Counted from the first letter of the stretch, positions 1 through 8,948 are shown. The stretch: 22,216 nucleotides of DNA from Eubacteriales Family XIII. Incertae Sedis bacterium (GCA_031278145.1 JAITLA010000006.1:1-22216), one strand, 5' to 3'. Notes: generated by a model from the letters alone, not told the origin. Numbers and translations: made by a program.

Positions 1-1260
1 GAGCTCGGGCTCCTGACGGAGGTCTTTGACGAGCGGAGCCTGCGCGCCATGCGGGGCAACGCCGCCATCGGACACGTGCGCTACTCCACGACGGGCAATC
101 CGAACGTCGAAAACGCGCAGCCCATCGTCGTGACGCACAACAAGGGCAACCTCGCCCTCGCGCATAACGGCAACCTCGTGAACGCCGGCGAGCTGCGGCA
201 CGAGATCGAGATGAACGGCGGCATCTTCCACTCGTCGAACGACACGGAGATCATCGCGTACATCATCGTGCAGGAGCGCCTCAAAGCAGGCTCGATAGAG
301 GAAGCCCTGCAGCGCGCGATGCGACGGATCAAGGGCGCGTACTCGCTGCTGCTCATGAGCCCGCGAAAGCTGATCGCGGCGCGCGACCCGAACGGCTTCC
401 GCCCGCTCTGCGTGGGCCGGCTCGACAGGCATTTCGTGTTCGCCTCGGAAACCTGCGCCATCGACGCCGTGGGCGGCGCCTTCCTGCGCGACATCGAGCC
501 GGGCGAGATCGCCATCGTCGAAAACGACAGCCTGCGCTCCGTCGATTCCGGGCTGCGCGCGGACAAGTCCTTCTGCTCGTTCGAGTTCATCTATTTCGCG
601 CGGCCGGACAGCGTGCTCGAGGGCGTGGGCGTGGAATGGGCCAGACAGGAAATGGGGCGGAGCCTCGCCCGCGAGAGCGGCGTCGACGCCGATATCGTGA
701 TCGGCGTGCCGGATTCGGGCATCAGCGCGGCGCAGGGCTACGCGCGGGAATCGGGCATCCCCTACGGCATCGGCCTGATCAAGAATCGCTACATCGGCCG
801 GACCTTCATACAGCCCTCGCAGGACCGGCGCGAACGGGCCGTGCGCCTCAAGTTGAACCCGCTGGCCGACAACGTGAAGGGCAAGCGCGTCATCATGATA
901 GACGACTCCATCGTGCGCGGCACGACCTCGGCCCGCATCGTGTCCGCGCTCCGCGAGGCCGGCGCGCGGGAGATCCACATGCGCATATCCTCTCCGCCCT
1001 TCCTGCACCCCTGCTACTTCGGGACCGATATTCCCGACAGCGGGGACCTGATCGCGCACAGGTATACGGTGGACGAAACCGCGCGGCGCATCGGCGCGGA
1101 CTCCCTCGCCTATCTGTCCTTGGCATCGCTCGCGCGGGTGCTGGAGCAATCCGGCGGCTGCCCCGTCTGCGACGCCTGCTTCAGCGGAAAATATCCCGTC
1201 GCTCCGCCGACCGCCGCCGAGAAGAACCGCTTTGACAAGCGCATAAGCCGCGCGCCCTGA
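1..1260 (+). CDS. purF: Amidophosphoribosyltransferase (PurF), 5'-truncated by window edge
   Basis: PurF makes 5-phosphoribosylamine from PRPP and glutamine, the first committed step of purine synthesis. The reading frame is open from base 1, so the gene starts outside the window; the ATG at 49 is internal (M-R-G-N-A-A-I-G-H-V-R-Y). About 57 N-terminal residues, including the catalytic Cys of the class II glutaminase domain, are missing by comparison with the family. The glutaminase part (ALAHNGNLVN, SSNDTE) is followed by the phosphoribosyltransferase part with the PRPP loop VIMIDDSIVRGTTS. Cysteines in FCSFEF, HPCYFG and CPVCDACFSGKYP match the Fe-S ligands of the Bacillus-type enzyme. The stop codon lies in the loop of a long hairpin, so this is the last gene of its transcript. 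Convergent with trpB2. Confidence 0.96.
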   Translation, partial: ELGLLTEVFDERSLRAMRGNAAIGHVRYSTTGNPNVENAQPIVVTHNKGNLALAHNGNLVNAGELRHEIEMNGGIFHSSNDTEIIAYIIVQERLKAGSIEEALQRAMRRIKGAYSLLLMSPRKLIAARDPNGFRPLCVGRLDRHFVFASETCAIDAVGGAFLRDIEPGEIAIVENDSLRSVDSGLRADKSFCSFEFIYFARPDSVLEGVGVEWARQEMGRSLARESGVDADIVIGVPDSGISAAQGYARESGIPYGIGLIKNRYIGRTFIQPSQDRRERAVRLKLNPLADNVKGKRVIMIDDSIVRGTTSARIVSALREAGAREIHMRISSPPFLHPCYFGTDIPDSGDLIAHRYTVDETARRIGADSLAYLSLASLARVLEQSGGCPVCDACFSGKYPVAPPTAAEKNRFDKRISRAP

Positions 1261-1278
1261 GGCGCGCGGCTTATGCGC
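1239..1278. terminator. Convergent hairpin terminator between purF and trpB2
   Basis: A perfect 18-bp inverted repeat (1239-1256 with 1261-1278) has a 4-base loop CTGA that contains the purF stop TGA. On the plus strand it is followed by CGGACTTTTGTT, a weak T tract. It sits between convergent genes and could stop transcription from both sides. Confidence 0.75.
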
Positions 1279-1297
1279 CGGACTTTTGTTCGCGCCC

Positions 1298-2686
1298 CTA
1301 CTCCACGTCGTCGCAGGCGGGCAGGCCCGCGAAACCGCGCGCGAGATCCGCGTCGGTCGGGATATGGTCCTCCATCGTGCCGTCGTTGTACTGCGCGTAG
1401 GCCGAGAGGTCGAAATAGCCCGTGCCGGTCAGACCGAAGAGGATCGTCTTCGCCTCGCCGCTCTCCTTGCACTTCAGCGCCTCGTCCATGGCCACGCGTA
1501 TCGCGTGGGCGGATTCGGGCGCGGGCAACAGGCCCTCCGCCTTCGCGAAGATCTTGGCGGCCTCAAAGACGGACAGCTGTCCGACGGCCCTGGCCTCGTC
1601 CAGATAACCGTCGTGGTAGAGCTGGGACAGGATGGGGCTCATGCCGTGGTAGCGCAATCCGCCCGCGTGGTTGGCGGCGGGGATGAAGGACGCGCCCAGC
1701 GTGTACATCTTCGCGAGCGGCGTGACCATGCCCGTGTCGCAGAAGTCGTAGGCGAACCGCCCGCGCGTCAGGGACGGACACGAGGCGGGCTCCACGGCGA
1801 TGAAGTGCGGCGACCGCTTCCCGGCCAGCCTGTCCGCCATAAAGGGCGCCATAAGACCGCCGAGGTTTGAGCCGCCGCCCGCGCAGCCGATCAGGATGTC
1901 CGGGTATTCGTCGTATTTCGCGAGCGCGGCCTTCGCCTCGAGGCCGATGACGGACTGGTGGATCAGCACCTGATTCAGCACGCTGCCGAGCACGTACCGG
2001 TAGCCCTCCGCGGACACGGCGGCCTCCACGGCCTCCGAGATGGCGCAGCCGAGGCTGCCCGTCGTGTTCGGATTGTCCGCCAGCAGCTTCCGGCCGACGT
2101 TCGTCGTGTCGGAGGGCGAAGGCGTGACCGTCGCGCCGTAGGTTTCCATCACGGTCCTGCGGTAGGGCTTCTGCTCCGCCGAGATCTTCACCATGTAGAC
2201 GCGGCAGGAAAGGTCGAAGTAGCCGCAGGCCATGGAAAGCGCCGTCCCCCATTGGCCCGCGCCCGTTTCGGTCGTGACGCCCGTCAGACCCTGCGCCTTC
2301 GCGTAATACGCCTGCGCAATCGCGGAGTTGAGCTTATGGCTGCCCGAGGTGTTGCCGCCCTCGTATTTGTAGTATATCCGCGCGGGGGTCCGCAGAGCCT
2401 GTTCGAGGAAGCGCGCGCGCACGAGCGGCGACGGGCGGTACATCTTGTAGAAATCGCGTATGGGCGCGGGGATCTCGATATGGCTGTCCTTGTCGTTCAG
2501 CTCCTGCTTCACAAGCTCGTCGCAGAACACGGGGCGCAGATCGTCCTCCGTCACGGGCTTGTGCGTCCCGGGGTGCAGGATCGGACGGTGCGCCGTCTTC
2601 ATCTCCGCGCGGACATTGTACCATGCTTTGGGAATCTCCTCCTCGCTCAGATAGATCTTGTAGGGAATGTTGTCTTTCTTGCTCAT
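1298..2686 (-). CDS. trpB: Tryptophan synthase beta chain, TrpB2 type, stand-alone
   Basis: PLP enzyme that joins indole and serine to make tryptophan. The 462-residue protein carries the long N-terminal extension of the TrpB2 subfamily and the motif YYKYEGGNTSGSHKLNSA, with the PLP lysine at about residue 118. It also has ETGAGQWG (about 140-147) and the phosphate-binding CAGGGSN (about 268-274). Canonical TrpB has a TGAHK-type lysine motif instead. The start at 2686 follows GAAAGGAAAGAGAA; an in-frame extension upstream has no support. No trpA or other trp gene is nearby, so it may salvage free indole or support a pathway encoded elsewhere. The UGG T-box leader upstream independently links it to tryptophan. 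Confidence 0.94.
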   Translation of the reverse strand: MSKKDNIPYKIYLSEEEIPKAWYNVRAEMKTAHRPILHPGTHKPVTEDDLRPVFCDELVKQELNDKDSHIEIPAPIRDFYKMYRPSPLVRARFLEQALRTPARIYYKYEGGNTSGSHKLNSAIAQAYYAKAQGLTGVTTETGAGQWGTALSMACGYFDLSCRVYMVKISAEQKPYRRTVMETYGATVTPSPSDTTNVGRKLLADNPNTTGSLGCAISEAVEAAVSAEGYRYVLGSVLNQVLIHQSVIGLEAKAALAKYDEYPDILIGCAGGGSNLGGLMAPFMADRLAGKRSPHFIAVEPASCPSLTRGRFAYDFCDTGMVTPLAKMYTLGASFIPAANHAGGLRYHGMSPILSQLYHDGYLDEARAVGQLSVFEAAKIFAKAEGLLPAPESAHAIRVAMDEALKCKESGEAKTILFGLTGTGYFDLSAYAQYNDGTMEDHIPTDADLARGFAGLPACDDVE

Positions 2687-2814
2687 TTCTCTTTCCTTTC
2701 TTCTCCTGCGTCCCGTCCAAACGAAAGCGCGCCGGGCGGAACCGCCGCCGTTTTCACACGGCGACAACCGTAACGATGAAAGGCTTCCCTCTGCCAAAAC
2801 CGCGCGCCGCAAAC

Positions 2815-3101
2815 AAAAAACGCCCGTCCTCGTAGATACAAGGACAGGCGTATGCCTGCGGTGCCACCTTGTTTGACGCGCGCACGCGCGTCCGCTCTGC
2901 AGAGTGCCATCACACCCTCAACCCGATTACGTGGGTTAAACGTCGCCGCTACTCGACGCGAAACATCGCGCCTTTCGCTTTGCCCTCAGAGGCCCATTTG
3001 TTCGCGGCTGCATCCGTTCGGCTTCCACCGGCCCGAACTCGCTGTGGGACCGCTTCGCGATTTTACTTCCTCGTCATAGGTTTACACTGCTTTTCGTGTT
3101 A
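2815..3101 (-). promoter_or_regulatory. T-box leader, Trp (UGG specifier), with terminator, upstream of trpB2
   Basis: Read on the minus strand, the leader holds Stem I elements (CAGCGAG, GGTGGAAGCC), a specifier region CAAATGGGCCTCTGAGG with TGG at 2996-2994, and the T-box core AAGGTGGCACCGCA at 2870-2857. A terminator follows: stem 2850-2841 with 2830-2821, then T6 at 2820-2815. ACAAGG just before the core can pair with CCTTGT (2843-2838) to form the competing antiterminator. UGG is the only Trp codon, so uncharged tRNA-Trp is the expected inducer. Confidence 0.95.
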
Positions 3102-3106
3102 GGGCA

Positions 3107-3135
3107 ATCATAGCACCCGTTCGCGCGCTTGTCAA
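3107..3135 (-). promoter_or_regulatory. Sigma-A promoter of T-box-trpB2
   Basis: Minus strand -35 TTGACA (3135-3130), 17-bp spacer, -10 TATGAT (3112-3107). Transcription would start near 3100, just before Stem I of the T-box leader. Confidence 0.85.
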
Positions 3136-3181
3136 TCGCATTTTTATTACAATTCCGTTACGTGCGCCATCGTGGGGTTAC

Positions 3182-4990
3182 TCAATACTTGTCGTTGCCG
3201 TAGAGCGATATCACGCTGTCGCGCCCCTCGGGCGCGTCCCGCGCCGTGTCCGGCTCCGCATGCGAGGGCGTCTGCGGCGCGCTCTGCGCGCCCGCGTTCC
3301 GATCCACCTTGAACCGGCTCACGATGCTGTTCAGCGTGACGGACTGAGCGGACATCTCCTCGGAGGATGCCGCCGTTTCCTCCGCCGTGGCGGAATTGGC
3401 CTGCACGACGGCGGACAGCTGCGTGATCGCCGTATTGATCTCGGCCATGGAGCCGCTCTGCTGCGTGGAACCGCTGTACAGCTTCTCCACGGACGCGGCG
3501 TTCCTGTCGGAGATGGCGCCGACGGCCTGCAGGCTGTCGTTCACCTTGGCCACAATCGTATTGCCCTCGGAAACGCTGCGCAGGCTGCTCTCAATCAGCT
3601 CCGCCGTTTCCTTCGCCGCGCCGGCGGATTTGGACGCGAGATTTCGCACCTCGTCCGAAACGACGGCAAAGCCCTTCCCGTGCTGCCCGGCGCGCGCGGC
3701 CTCCACGGCCGCGTTCAGGGCCAGGATATTCGTCTGGAAGGCGATCTCGTCTATCACCTTGATGACGTTGGATATGTGCTGCGATTTTTCGTTTATATCC
3801 TGCATGGCGCGCAGCATGTGGTCCATCTCGCTCGTGCACTCGTTCATCATGCGTCCGGATTCATGCACGTCTTGCAGCACCTCCGTGGCCATCCGCGTGT
3901 TCTCGTCGGCCATGCGATGCACCTCCGTCACCGTGGCCGTAAACTCCTCTATGGTCGCGGCCTGCGCGCCGGCGCCCGTCGCCAGATTGGTCGAGGCCTG
4001 CGCGATCTGCGACGAGCCGGAAGCCACCTGCGACGCGGACATGCTGATCTCCCCGAATATCGAATTCAGATTGGACAGCATATTCTTCAGGGCGATGCCG
4101 CAGGTATCCTTGTCGCTCAAGGTGCGCACCTTCACGGTGAGGTCCCTGTTGGCCACCTCTCTGAGGCAGCTCCCGTAATAAGCGAATTGCTCTATCATCT
4201 TGACAAAGGCCTCTATGGACTGCGCGATCTCGTCCTTGAACAAGGCTTCCTCCCTGATCTCGCGCAGCTGCGTTTCGTTGAACGCGAGGTCGCCGGTTTC
4301 GCCGACCTGTGTCAGCAAATCCTTCATGATGGCCAAGGGCTTGGTGATCAGCGAGGAGATGTATATGGCGAGGCAGACGGATATGAGCACCACGGCGATC
4401 AGAATGCCGATGGTGGCCCATATGCTGATGTCGGAATTCAAGGTCAAGCTGTCGCTGTTTTTCAAGGTGTTGTTGAACTGCGACACCGTCATGTCGCTCA
4501 CGGTCGCGATGGTGACTTCCACCTTGTCCGCGCAGGTCTGCAAGGTCGAATACAGGTATTCGTGGTCCGCCGCCGCGTTCACGGCGGACATGAACGTGTC
4601 CACGGCGCTATTGTACTCCTTGTACTCGTTCCCGAATCTGGCAAAGAGGCTGCGGCCCTCCTCCGTCTTGAGCGTTGTGGCGAATTCCTCCATGCTCGAT
4701 TCCGTTTTCGCCTTCACCGCGCGATACGCTTCCATGGTCTTCTGCGCCCCGGCGGAATCGCCGCGCAGAACGTAGATCATCAGAGCCCGCAGCTCGGAGC
4801 GCTCGCCGTACAGCGAGGACCGCACGAGGCTGAGAGCGCTCGTCGATTTTGCGTTTTGATCGATCAGTTCGGTATAATTCTTTTCTATGCGATCCGTAAA
4901 GCTTATGGAAATAATCCCCATGGCCAGCGTCAACAGCACGATAACGCCGAAGCCGACTATCAGCTTCATGGAAATCTTCAAGTTTTTCAT
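3182..4990 (-). CDS. Methyl-accepting chemotaxis protein with 4HB-like sensor domain
   Basis: Inner-membrane chemoreceptor of 602 residues that would signal through CheW and CheA. TM1 is at about 10-30, followed by a helical periplasmic/extracellular sensor (about 31-188, four-helix-bundle type). TM2 is at about 189-211, then HAMP, a second HAMP-like stretch (about 270-310), and the cytoplasmic signalling coiled coil. The highly conserved hairpin tip is at about 413-453 ([16 protein letters not shown], then [13 protein letters not shown]). The C-terminus is Pro/Asp-rich and lacks a CheR-docking pentapeptide. The start at 4990 follows AAAGGG with 9-base spacing and begins with [10 protein letters not shown]; an ATG nine codons upstream has a poorer site. 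It is a single-gene unit with its own promoter and leader. The ligand cannot be told from sequence. Confidence 0.93.
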   Translation of the reverse strand: MKNLKISMKLIVGFGVIVLLTLAMGIISISFTDRIEKNYTELIDQNAKSTSALSLVRSSLYGERSELRALMIYVLRGDSAGAQKTMEAYRAVKAKTESSMEEFATTLKTEEGRSLFARFGNEYKEYNSAVDTFMSAVNAAADHEYLYSTLQTCADKVEVTIATVSDMTVSQFNNTLKNSDSLTLNSDISIWATIGILIAVVLISVCLAIYISSLITKPLAIMKDLLTQVGETGDLAFNETQLREIREEALFKDEIAQSIEAFVKMIEQFAYYGSCLREVANRDLTVKVRTLSDKDTCGIALKNMLSNLNSIFGEISMSASQVASGSSQIAQASTNLATGAGAQAATIEEFTATVTEVHRMADENTRMATEVLQDVHESGRMMNECTSEMDHMLRAMQDINEKSQHISNVIKVIDEIAFQTNILALNAAVEAARAGQHGKGFAVVSDEVRNLASKSAGAAKETAELIESSLRSVSEGNTIVAKVNDSLQAVGAISDRNAASVEKLYSGSTQQSGSMAEINTAITQLSAVVQANSATAEETAASSEEMSAQSVTLNSIVSRFKVDRNAGAQSAPQTPSHAEPDTARDAPEGRDSVISLYGNDKY

Positions 4991-5056
4991 TGTCGTTATC
5001 CCTTTCCCAATTATCATCCCAAACCGTCCGCAGGCCCCCTCACGGCAGCGTCGGTC

Positions 5057-5156
5057 AAAAAAACAGGCAAAAACAGGTCGGATGTTTCACCTCTTCAATC
5101 TCAAAAGCCCCGTCCAAGCCTTCCCCCGCTCGAACGGACGCCGATACCCCTGTTTG
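5057..5156 (-). promoter_or_regulatory. Structured leader of the chemoreceptor gene, possible attenuator
   Basis: The predicted transcript starts near 5156 and has a 166-base leader. AAACAGG (5155-5149) and TCGG (5144-5141) can pair with CCGA (5081-5078) and CCTGTTT (5077-5071), followed at once by T-rich DNA. This encloses a second helix, CGTCC (5140-5136) with GGACG (5115-5111). The motif CCTGTTT plus T-run is repeated (T7 at 5063-5057). CGGACG at 5030-5025, nearer the ribosome binding site, could compete for CGTCCG. The sequence does not match the c-di-GMP-I consensus as I know it. The pairings were found by eye. Confidence 0.4.
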
Positions 5157-5162
5157 CTTTTT

Positions 5163-5191
5163 ATTATACCATCATGAGCAGGTATTTTCAA
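5163..5191 (-). promoter_or_regulatory. Sigma-A promoter of the chemoreceptor gene
   Basis: Minus strand -35 TTGAAA (5191-5186), 17-bp spacer, -10 TATAAT (5168-5163). It looks like a housekeeping promoter rather than a flagellar sigma-28 type. Confidence 0.8.
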
Positions 5192-5246
5192 TGGTTTCGG
5201 GACAATTGTGGAAAGGCAAAACGCGGCGCTTCGAACGAAAATACGC

Positions 5247-5279
5247 AAAAACAGGGCCTCGCTTGAAGCGACGCCCTGT
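5247..5279 (-). terminator. Terminator of ackA
   Basis: Minus strand ACAGGGC (5279-5273) pairs with GCCCTGT (5257-5251). An inner TCGCT/AGCGA helix lies beyond one mismatch, and a T run follows (through 5247). It lies 28 bases past the ackA stop. Confidence 0.85.
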
Positions 5280-5306
5280 CCTTCCTCTTGCCGCGATGCG
5301 CGAAGG

Positions 5307-6506
5307 CTATCTGTGCGCGAGCTTGTAGGTGTCCCGCGCGATCATCAGTTCTTCGTTTGTGGGGATCAGCAGAATGGCGACCTTCGAATCGTCGCGGCTT
5401 ATGATGGTTTCCTTGCCGCGGACGTTGTTCCGCACGAGGTCGAGCTTGATGCCGAGATTTCCGAGCTCCGAGCAGATGACGCTGCGCATGTTGGCGCTGT
5501 TTTCGCCGAGGCCCGCCGTGAACACGATGGCGTCCACGCCGTTCATTTCGGCGATGTAGGCGCCGATGTAGAAGCGCACCTTGCGCGCGAAGACCTTGAT
5601 GGCGAGGGAGGCCCGCTCGTTGCCATCCTCCACCGCCGCCTCGAGATCGCGGAAATCGCTGCTGACGCCGGAGATGCCCAGCACGCCCGATTCCTTGTTC
5701 AGCACGTCTATGACGTCGTGGAGATGGATGCCCTCCTTATCCCGGATGTAGGATACGATGGCGGGGTCGAGATCGCCGGAGCGGGTGCCCATCACAAGGC
5801 CCTCCAGCGGCGTGAAGCCCATGGAGGTGTCGACGCACCGCCCCCGCTTGATGGCCGTCACGCTGGCGCCGTTGCCCAGATGGCAGGTGATGATCTTGAG
5901 ATCGTTCAGATGCACGCCGAGCATATACGAGGCGCGCTCGGCGACGTATTTGTGGCTCGTGCCGTGGAAGCCGTAGCGGCGAACCTTGTATTTTTCGTAA
6001 TATCTGTAAGGCAGTGCGTAGATGTACGCCTCCGGCGGCATCGTCTGATGAAAGGCCGTATCGAACACGCCGACCATGGGCGTGTCCGGCATCAACTCCC
6101 TGCAGGCCTCGATGCCGAGCAGGTTGGGCGGGTTGTGCAGCGGCGCAAGCTCGATGCATTCCTTGAGCGCGCCGATCACGCTGTCGTTGATCAGAACGGA
6201 GTTTTCGTATTTCTCGCCGGCGTGTACGACCCTGTGCCCCACCGCGCCGATGTCGCGCATCGAAGCTATGACCCCGTGCTTCTCGTCGAGCAGGGCGGCG
6301 ATCACGTGTCCGATGGCGTCCTTGTGGCTTTCCATGGGCGTCACCAGCTTGAATTTGTCGTCCGATCCGCTCTTTTCATGCGTGAGCGCGGAGCCCTCGA
6401 TGCCGATCCTCTCGACCAAGCCCTTGGCCAAGAGGGTTTCGCTCGTCATATCCAGAACCTGATACTTCAGCGACGAACTACCGCAGTTGATGACCAGTAC
6501 TTTCAT
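5307..6506 (-). CDS. ackA: Acetate kinase
   Basis: Converts acetyl phosphate and ADP to acetate and ATP; cytoplasmic fermentative energy step. The 399 residues match the family length. Visible motifs are N-terminal [11 protein letters not shown] (Asn7), HRVVHAG (Arg92), GVFDTAFH (Asp149), RYGFHGTSH (His181), [13 protein letters not shown] (Arg242) and FTAGLGEN, in the spacing of the Methanosarcina enzyme. The start at 6506 follows AAAGGGAGAAAACA. It has its own promoter in the gap after tmcAL and its own terminator. The usual partner pta is not in the window, and the DUF177-rpmF pair that often follows this cluster is also absent; a chemoreceptor gene lies next. Confidence 0.97.
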   Translation of the reverse strand: MKVLVINCGSSSLKYQVLDMTSETLLAKGLVERIGIEGSALTHEKSGSDDKFKLVTPMESHKDAIGHVIAALLDEKHGVIASMRDIGAVGHRVVHAGEKYENSVLINDSVIGALKECIELAPLHNPPNLLGIEACRELMPDTPMVGVFDTAFHQTMPPEAYIYALPYRYYEKYKVRRYGFHGTSHKYVAERASYMLGVHLNDLKIITCHLGNGASVTAIKRGRCVDTSMGFTPLEGLVMGTRSGDLDPAIVSYIRDKEGIHLHDVIDVLNKESGVLGISGVSSDFRDLEAAVEDGNERASLAIKVFARKVRFYIGAYIAEMNGVDAIVFTAGLGENSANMRSVICSELGNLGIKLDLVRNNVRGKETIISRDDSKVAILLIPTNEELMIARDTYKLAHR

Positions 6507-6549
6507 TGTTTTCTCCCTTTCGTGAATCAGATAAGCGTCTTTTTCTTTT

Positions 6550-6578
6550 ATTCTACCGGCCGCGGTCTTGAGATTCAA
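6550..6578 (-). promoter_or_regulatory. Probable promoter of ackA
   Basis: Minus strand TTGAAT (6578-6573), 17-bp spacer, TAGAAT (6555-6550), in the 112-base gap between tmcAL and ackA. ackA can therefore be expressed apart from the tmcAL operon. Confidence 0.65.
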
Positions 6579-6618
6579 GGACAAAAAGCGAATATCTTCC
6601 GCGGGCGCCCACGGCCGG

Positions 6619-7869
6619 TTACGGTTCGGACCCCTGCGGGACGGCGGACGAATCCCGTGCGCAAACAAAGGGATGCATCCTGTAATCGGAGGCCGCCGGC
6701 CCGGCGCCGCCGATCAGGTTGTAGAGATCGGCGGCCAGTACGTCGAGCGCGAGAAGCCCCGCCGCCGGAGAAGCCGCGGCCGGCCCGGACGGCTTCGTCA
6801 CGACGGGGATATCCGTGTGCGCCTTGATGCGGCGCAGGATGCCGCCGCCCCTCTCGGAGAGCGCCAGCACGCGCAGGTAGCAGGGCCAAGCCGCGTCGAG
6901 CGCCGCGAAGCGTTCACGCGTCACGCCGAAGAGCGTGTGCAGCAGGAAGCGGCGGATGCGCGTTTCCGTGTAGCGCGCGGTCTTGATTGCGGCGATCAGA
7001 GAGGGCATGTCGAAAGCGCCGTCGAGCGCGCGCAGCAGGCGATTTTCAAGGCCCTCGGACGCGGAAACGATTGCGCGCAACTCCTCCTTGCTCCGCAGGC
7101 GGGCGACGGCGGCCGTGAGCGTGAAGTACATGTCGGGGCTCTGCACGGCGGGATCGCCCTCCCACTCGGGCAGGTAGCGCAAGGCCTCTTCCCGCCGCCC
7201 CGTGAGAAACAGGCGCCGAATCGCTGCGGCACCCGCGATTCGCACGCGCGGATCGGCCTCGAAACATCCCGCGCCGACGCGCGGCACCGCAACGGGCACG
7301 AGGCGGCTGTCCATCCGTATGCACTGCTTCAGGTATTCCACGGCCAGTATGTTGTTCGGATAATCGAGCAGGCGCGCCGCCGCGTCCCCCGCCTCGCGGC
7401 GCAGGGCCGCGGCCCGCGCGCGCGGAAACGAGCGGCCGGCCTTGAGGCCCGCGCGCAAGGCCTCCTTGAACGCGGGCGATTCCGCGGCGAGCACGCGCGC
7501 AGCCGCCGCCAGCGGCTCTACGGCGCCTTCCTCGCAGCCGAAGGCCAGATGCGTGACGCCGGGCAGGGCGTCCAGCAGGCGCACCGCACCCGAGGCGAAG
7601 CATTCCGCGCTGCCCGTCGCATACAGAAACGGCAGCTCCAGGACCAGATCGACGCCGTGCTTGACGGCGGTCCGCGCGCGCCGCCATTTGTCGATAAGCG
7701 CCGGCTCGCCGCGCTGGACGAAATCCCCGCTCATCACGGCGACGACGCCGTGCGCGCCCGTCAGCTCCACACTCCGCGCGATATGAAAGCGGTGTCCGTA
7801 ATGAAAGGGGTTGTATTCGGCGACGATGCCGAGCAGCCCCGCAGCCGCATCCAAGCCGCCTTCGCTCAA
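6619..7869 (-). CDS. tmcAL: tRNA(Met) cytidine acetate ligase (TmcAL/YlbM family)
   Basis: TmcAL activates acetate with ATP and acetylates C34 of elongator tRNA-Met (ac4C34). The 416 residues match the family. Near the N-terminus is [17 protein letters not shown], the nucleotidyltransferase-like HxGH signature at about residues 15-31, followed by [14 protein letters not shown] and the LELPF stretch. The chosen start is TTG at 7869-7867, which overlaps the stop of the upstream gene (TTGA) and follows GGAAGGCGAGAA. An alternative TTG five codons later would give an N-terminus closer to the usual length. The upstream coiled-coil gene is translationally coupled. AckA, just downstream, makes the acetate this enzyme uses. 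Confidence 0.92.
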   Translation of the reverse strand: MSEGGLDAAAGLLGIVAEYNPFHYGHRFHIARSVELTGAHGVVAVMSGDFVQRGEPALIDKWRRARTAVKHGVDLVLELPFLYATGSAECFASGAVRLLDALPGVTHLAFGCEEGAVEPLAAAARVLAAESPAFKEALRAGLKAGRSFPRARAAALRREAGDAAARLLDYPNNILAVEYLKQCIRMDSRLVPVAVPRVGAGCFEADPRVRIAGAAAIRRLFLTGRREEALRYLPEWEGDPAVQSPDMYFTLTAAVARLRSKEELRAIVSASEGLENRLLRALDGAFDMPSLIAAIKTARYTETRIRRFLLHTLFGVTRERFAALDAAWPCYLRVLALSERGGGILRRIKAHTDIPVVTKPSGPAAASPAAGLLALDVLAADLYNLIGGAGPAASDYRMHPFVCARDSSAVPQGSEP

Positions 7870-8396
7870 TTCTCGCCTTCCAAGTGCGTCTTGTAGGCCA
7901 GCTCCTTGATCTCCAAGCGGTTTTCCTGCACCGTTTTGCCGATCCCCTCGAAGGTGCGCTGGACGCTCGTGAACATATCGCCGAAATAGCCTGCGTTCAG
8001 CTGATCCATCTTCTCTTGGAACTCAAACAGTATCTTGTCTATGTAATCGTAGGCGTCTATCTTCAGCTGCTTGACGTTGGCCTCCGTCTGCGCGGTCAAA
8101 TCCTTCGCGGCCGCCTTCGCGCGCGTCATGATCTCGCTCGTTTCGAGCAGGATCTCCGCCTGCTGCTTCGCGTCCTGCAGGATGAGATCGTACTGCTTCT
8201 TGGCTTCCTCGAGGATACTCTGCTGCTGCTCCTTTATCCACTGCGCCTGCTGTATCTCGTCGGGGAGCACGGCCTTGATCTCCGCCACGATATCCTGAAG
8301 CTCCGAGCTGTCCACGATGATCTTCTTCGTCAGGGGCACACCCGCCGCGGTTTCGACGATCTCATTGAGCTCATTCAACAATTCCAGCACTTTCAT
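7866..8396 (-). CDS. Coiled-coil protein of unknown function between coaD and tmcAL
   Basis: A 176-residue soluble protein, Gln/Glu/Lys-rich in the middle. Residues about 50-115 form a long charged helix (QQAQWIKEQQQSILEEAKKQ onward) with heptad character, like ATP synthase subunit B/H or DivIVA-type coiled coils; that is fold resemblance only. There is no signal peptide or membrane segment. The ATG at 8396 has AAAGGCG upstream, with GGAGAG farther away. The stop overlaps the tmcAL TTG start, and it lies 63 bases after coaD with no promoter seen, so it belongs to the rsmD-coaD-tmcAL operon. From memory, similar proteins are often labelled ATPase or subunit H in Clostridia, without demonstrated function. 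Confidence 0.85.
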   Translation of the reverse strand: MKVLELLNELNEIVETAAGVPLTKKIIVDSSELQDIVAEIKAVLPDEIQQAQWIKEQQQSILEEAKKQYDLILQDAKQQAEILLETSEIMTRAKAAAKDLTAQTEANVKQLKIDAYDYIDKILFEFQEKMDQLNAGYFGDMFTSVQRTFEGIGKTVQENRLEIKELAYKTHLEGEN

Positions 8397-8459
8397 CTCT
8401 ACGCCTTTCTCTCCGCCCGATCCGCAAAGCCCGCCGCCGGCGTCGCGGACCGAACAAAA

Positions 8460-8939
8460 CTATCGGATGTTTTTCATATATTCGAGCACGGGTCCCGGCA
8501 CAAGCCCGTCCACATCGCCGCCGAGCATGAACACCTCGCTCACAAGGCTGGAGCTGACGAAGGAATACGCCGGGCTCGACATCAAAAACAGCGTTTCTAT
8601 GCCGTTTTCATACAGGCGCGCGTTCATATGCGCCATCTGCAGCTCGTATTCGAAATCCATCGTCGCGCGCAGGCCGCGCACCACCGCCTCGACGCCTCGA
8701 CGCTTCGCGTAGTCGGCCAGCAGACCCGTGAAGCTCTCCGTTTCCACGTTGGGAAGGTGCGCGACGGCCAACCCGAGCATCCGCAGCCTGTCCTCGACGG
8801 AGTAACGCGCCTTCTTGGAGAGATTTTCGGTCACGCCCACGATCAGCAGATCGCACAGCTTTGCGCTCCTGTTGATCAAGTCGAGATGTCCGTTCGTGAC
8901 GGGATCAAAGGAACCGACGTACAGCATTTTTCTGTTCAT
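8460..8939 (-). CDS. coaD: Pantetheine-phosphate adenylyltransferase
   Basis: Transfers AMP from ATP to 4'-phosphopantetheine, making dephospho-CoA; the penultimate step of CoA synthesis. At 159 residues it is a typical CoaD. The N-terminal YVGSFDPVTNGHLDLI carries the nucleotidyltransferase T/NGH motif, followed by VVRGLRATMDFEYELQMAHMN and the C-terminal SFVSSSLV segment. The ATG at 8939 is 9 bases after the rsmD stop with GAGGG about 13 bases upstream; a second ATG four codons in is possible and would give a more usual N-terminus. The rsmD-coaD pairing is conserved in Firmicutes. Confidence 0.96.
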   Translation of the reverse strand: MNRKMLYVGSFDPVTNGHLDLINRSAKLCDLLIVGVTENLSKKARYSVEDRLRMLGLAVAHLPNVETESFTGLLADYAKRRGVEAVVRGLRATMDFEYELQMAHMNARLYENGIETLFLMSSPAYSFVSSSLVSEVFMLGGDVDGLVPGPVLEYMKNIR

Positions 8940-8948
8940 GACAACATT

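Noticed and set aside
5057..5156. c-di-GMP riboswitch before the chemoreceptor gene
   Set aside because: The expected GCAAACC and GACGCAAAGCC blocks are missing; kept only as an unassigned structured leader.
3260..5266. 668-residue plus-strand open frame opposite the chemoreceptor gene
   Set aside because: Composition (His/Arg/Gly-rich, no motifs) is that of an antisense shadow in GC-rich DNA; the minus-strand protein has complete chemoreceptor motifs.
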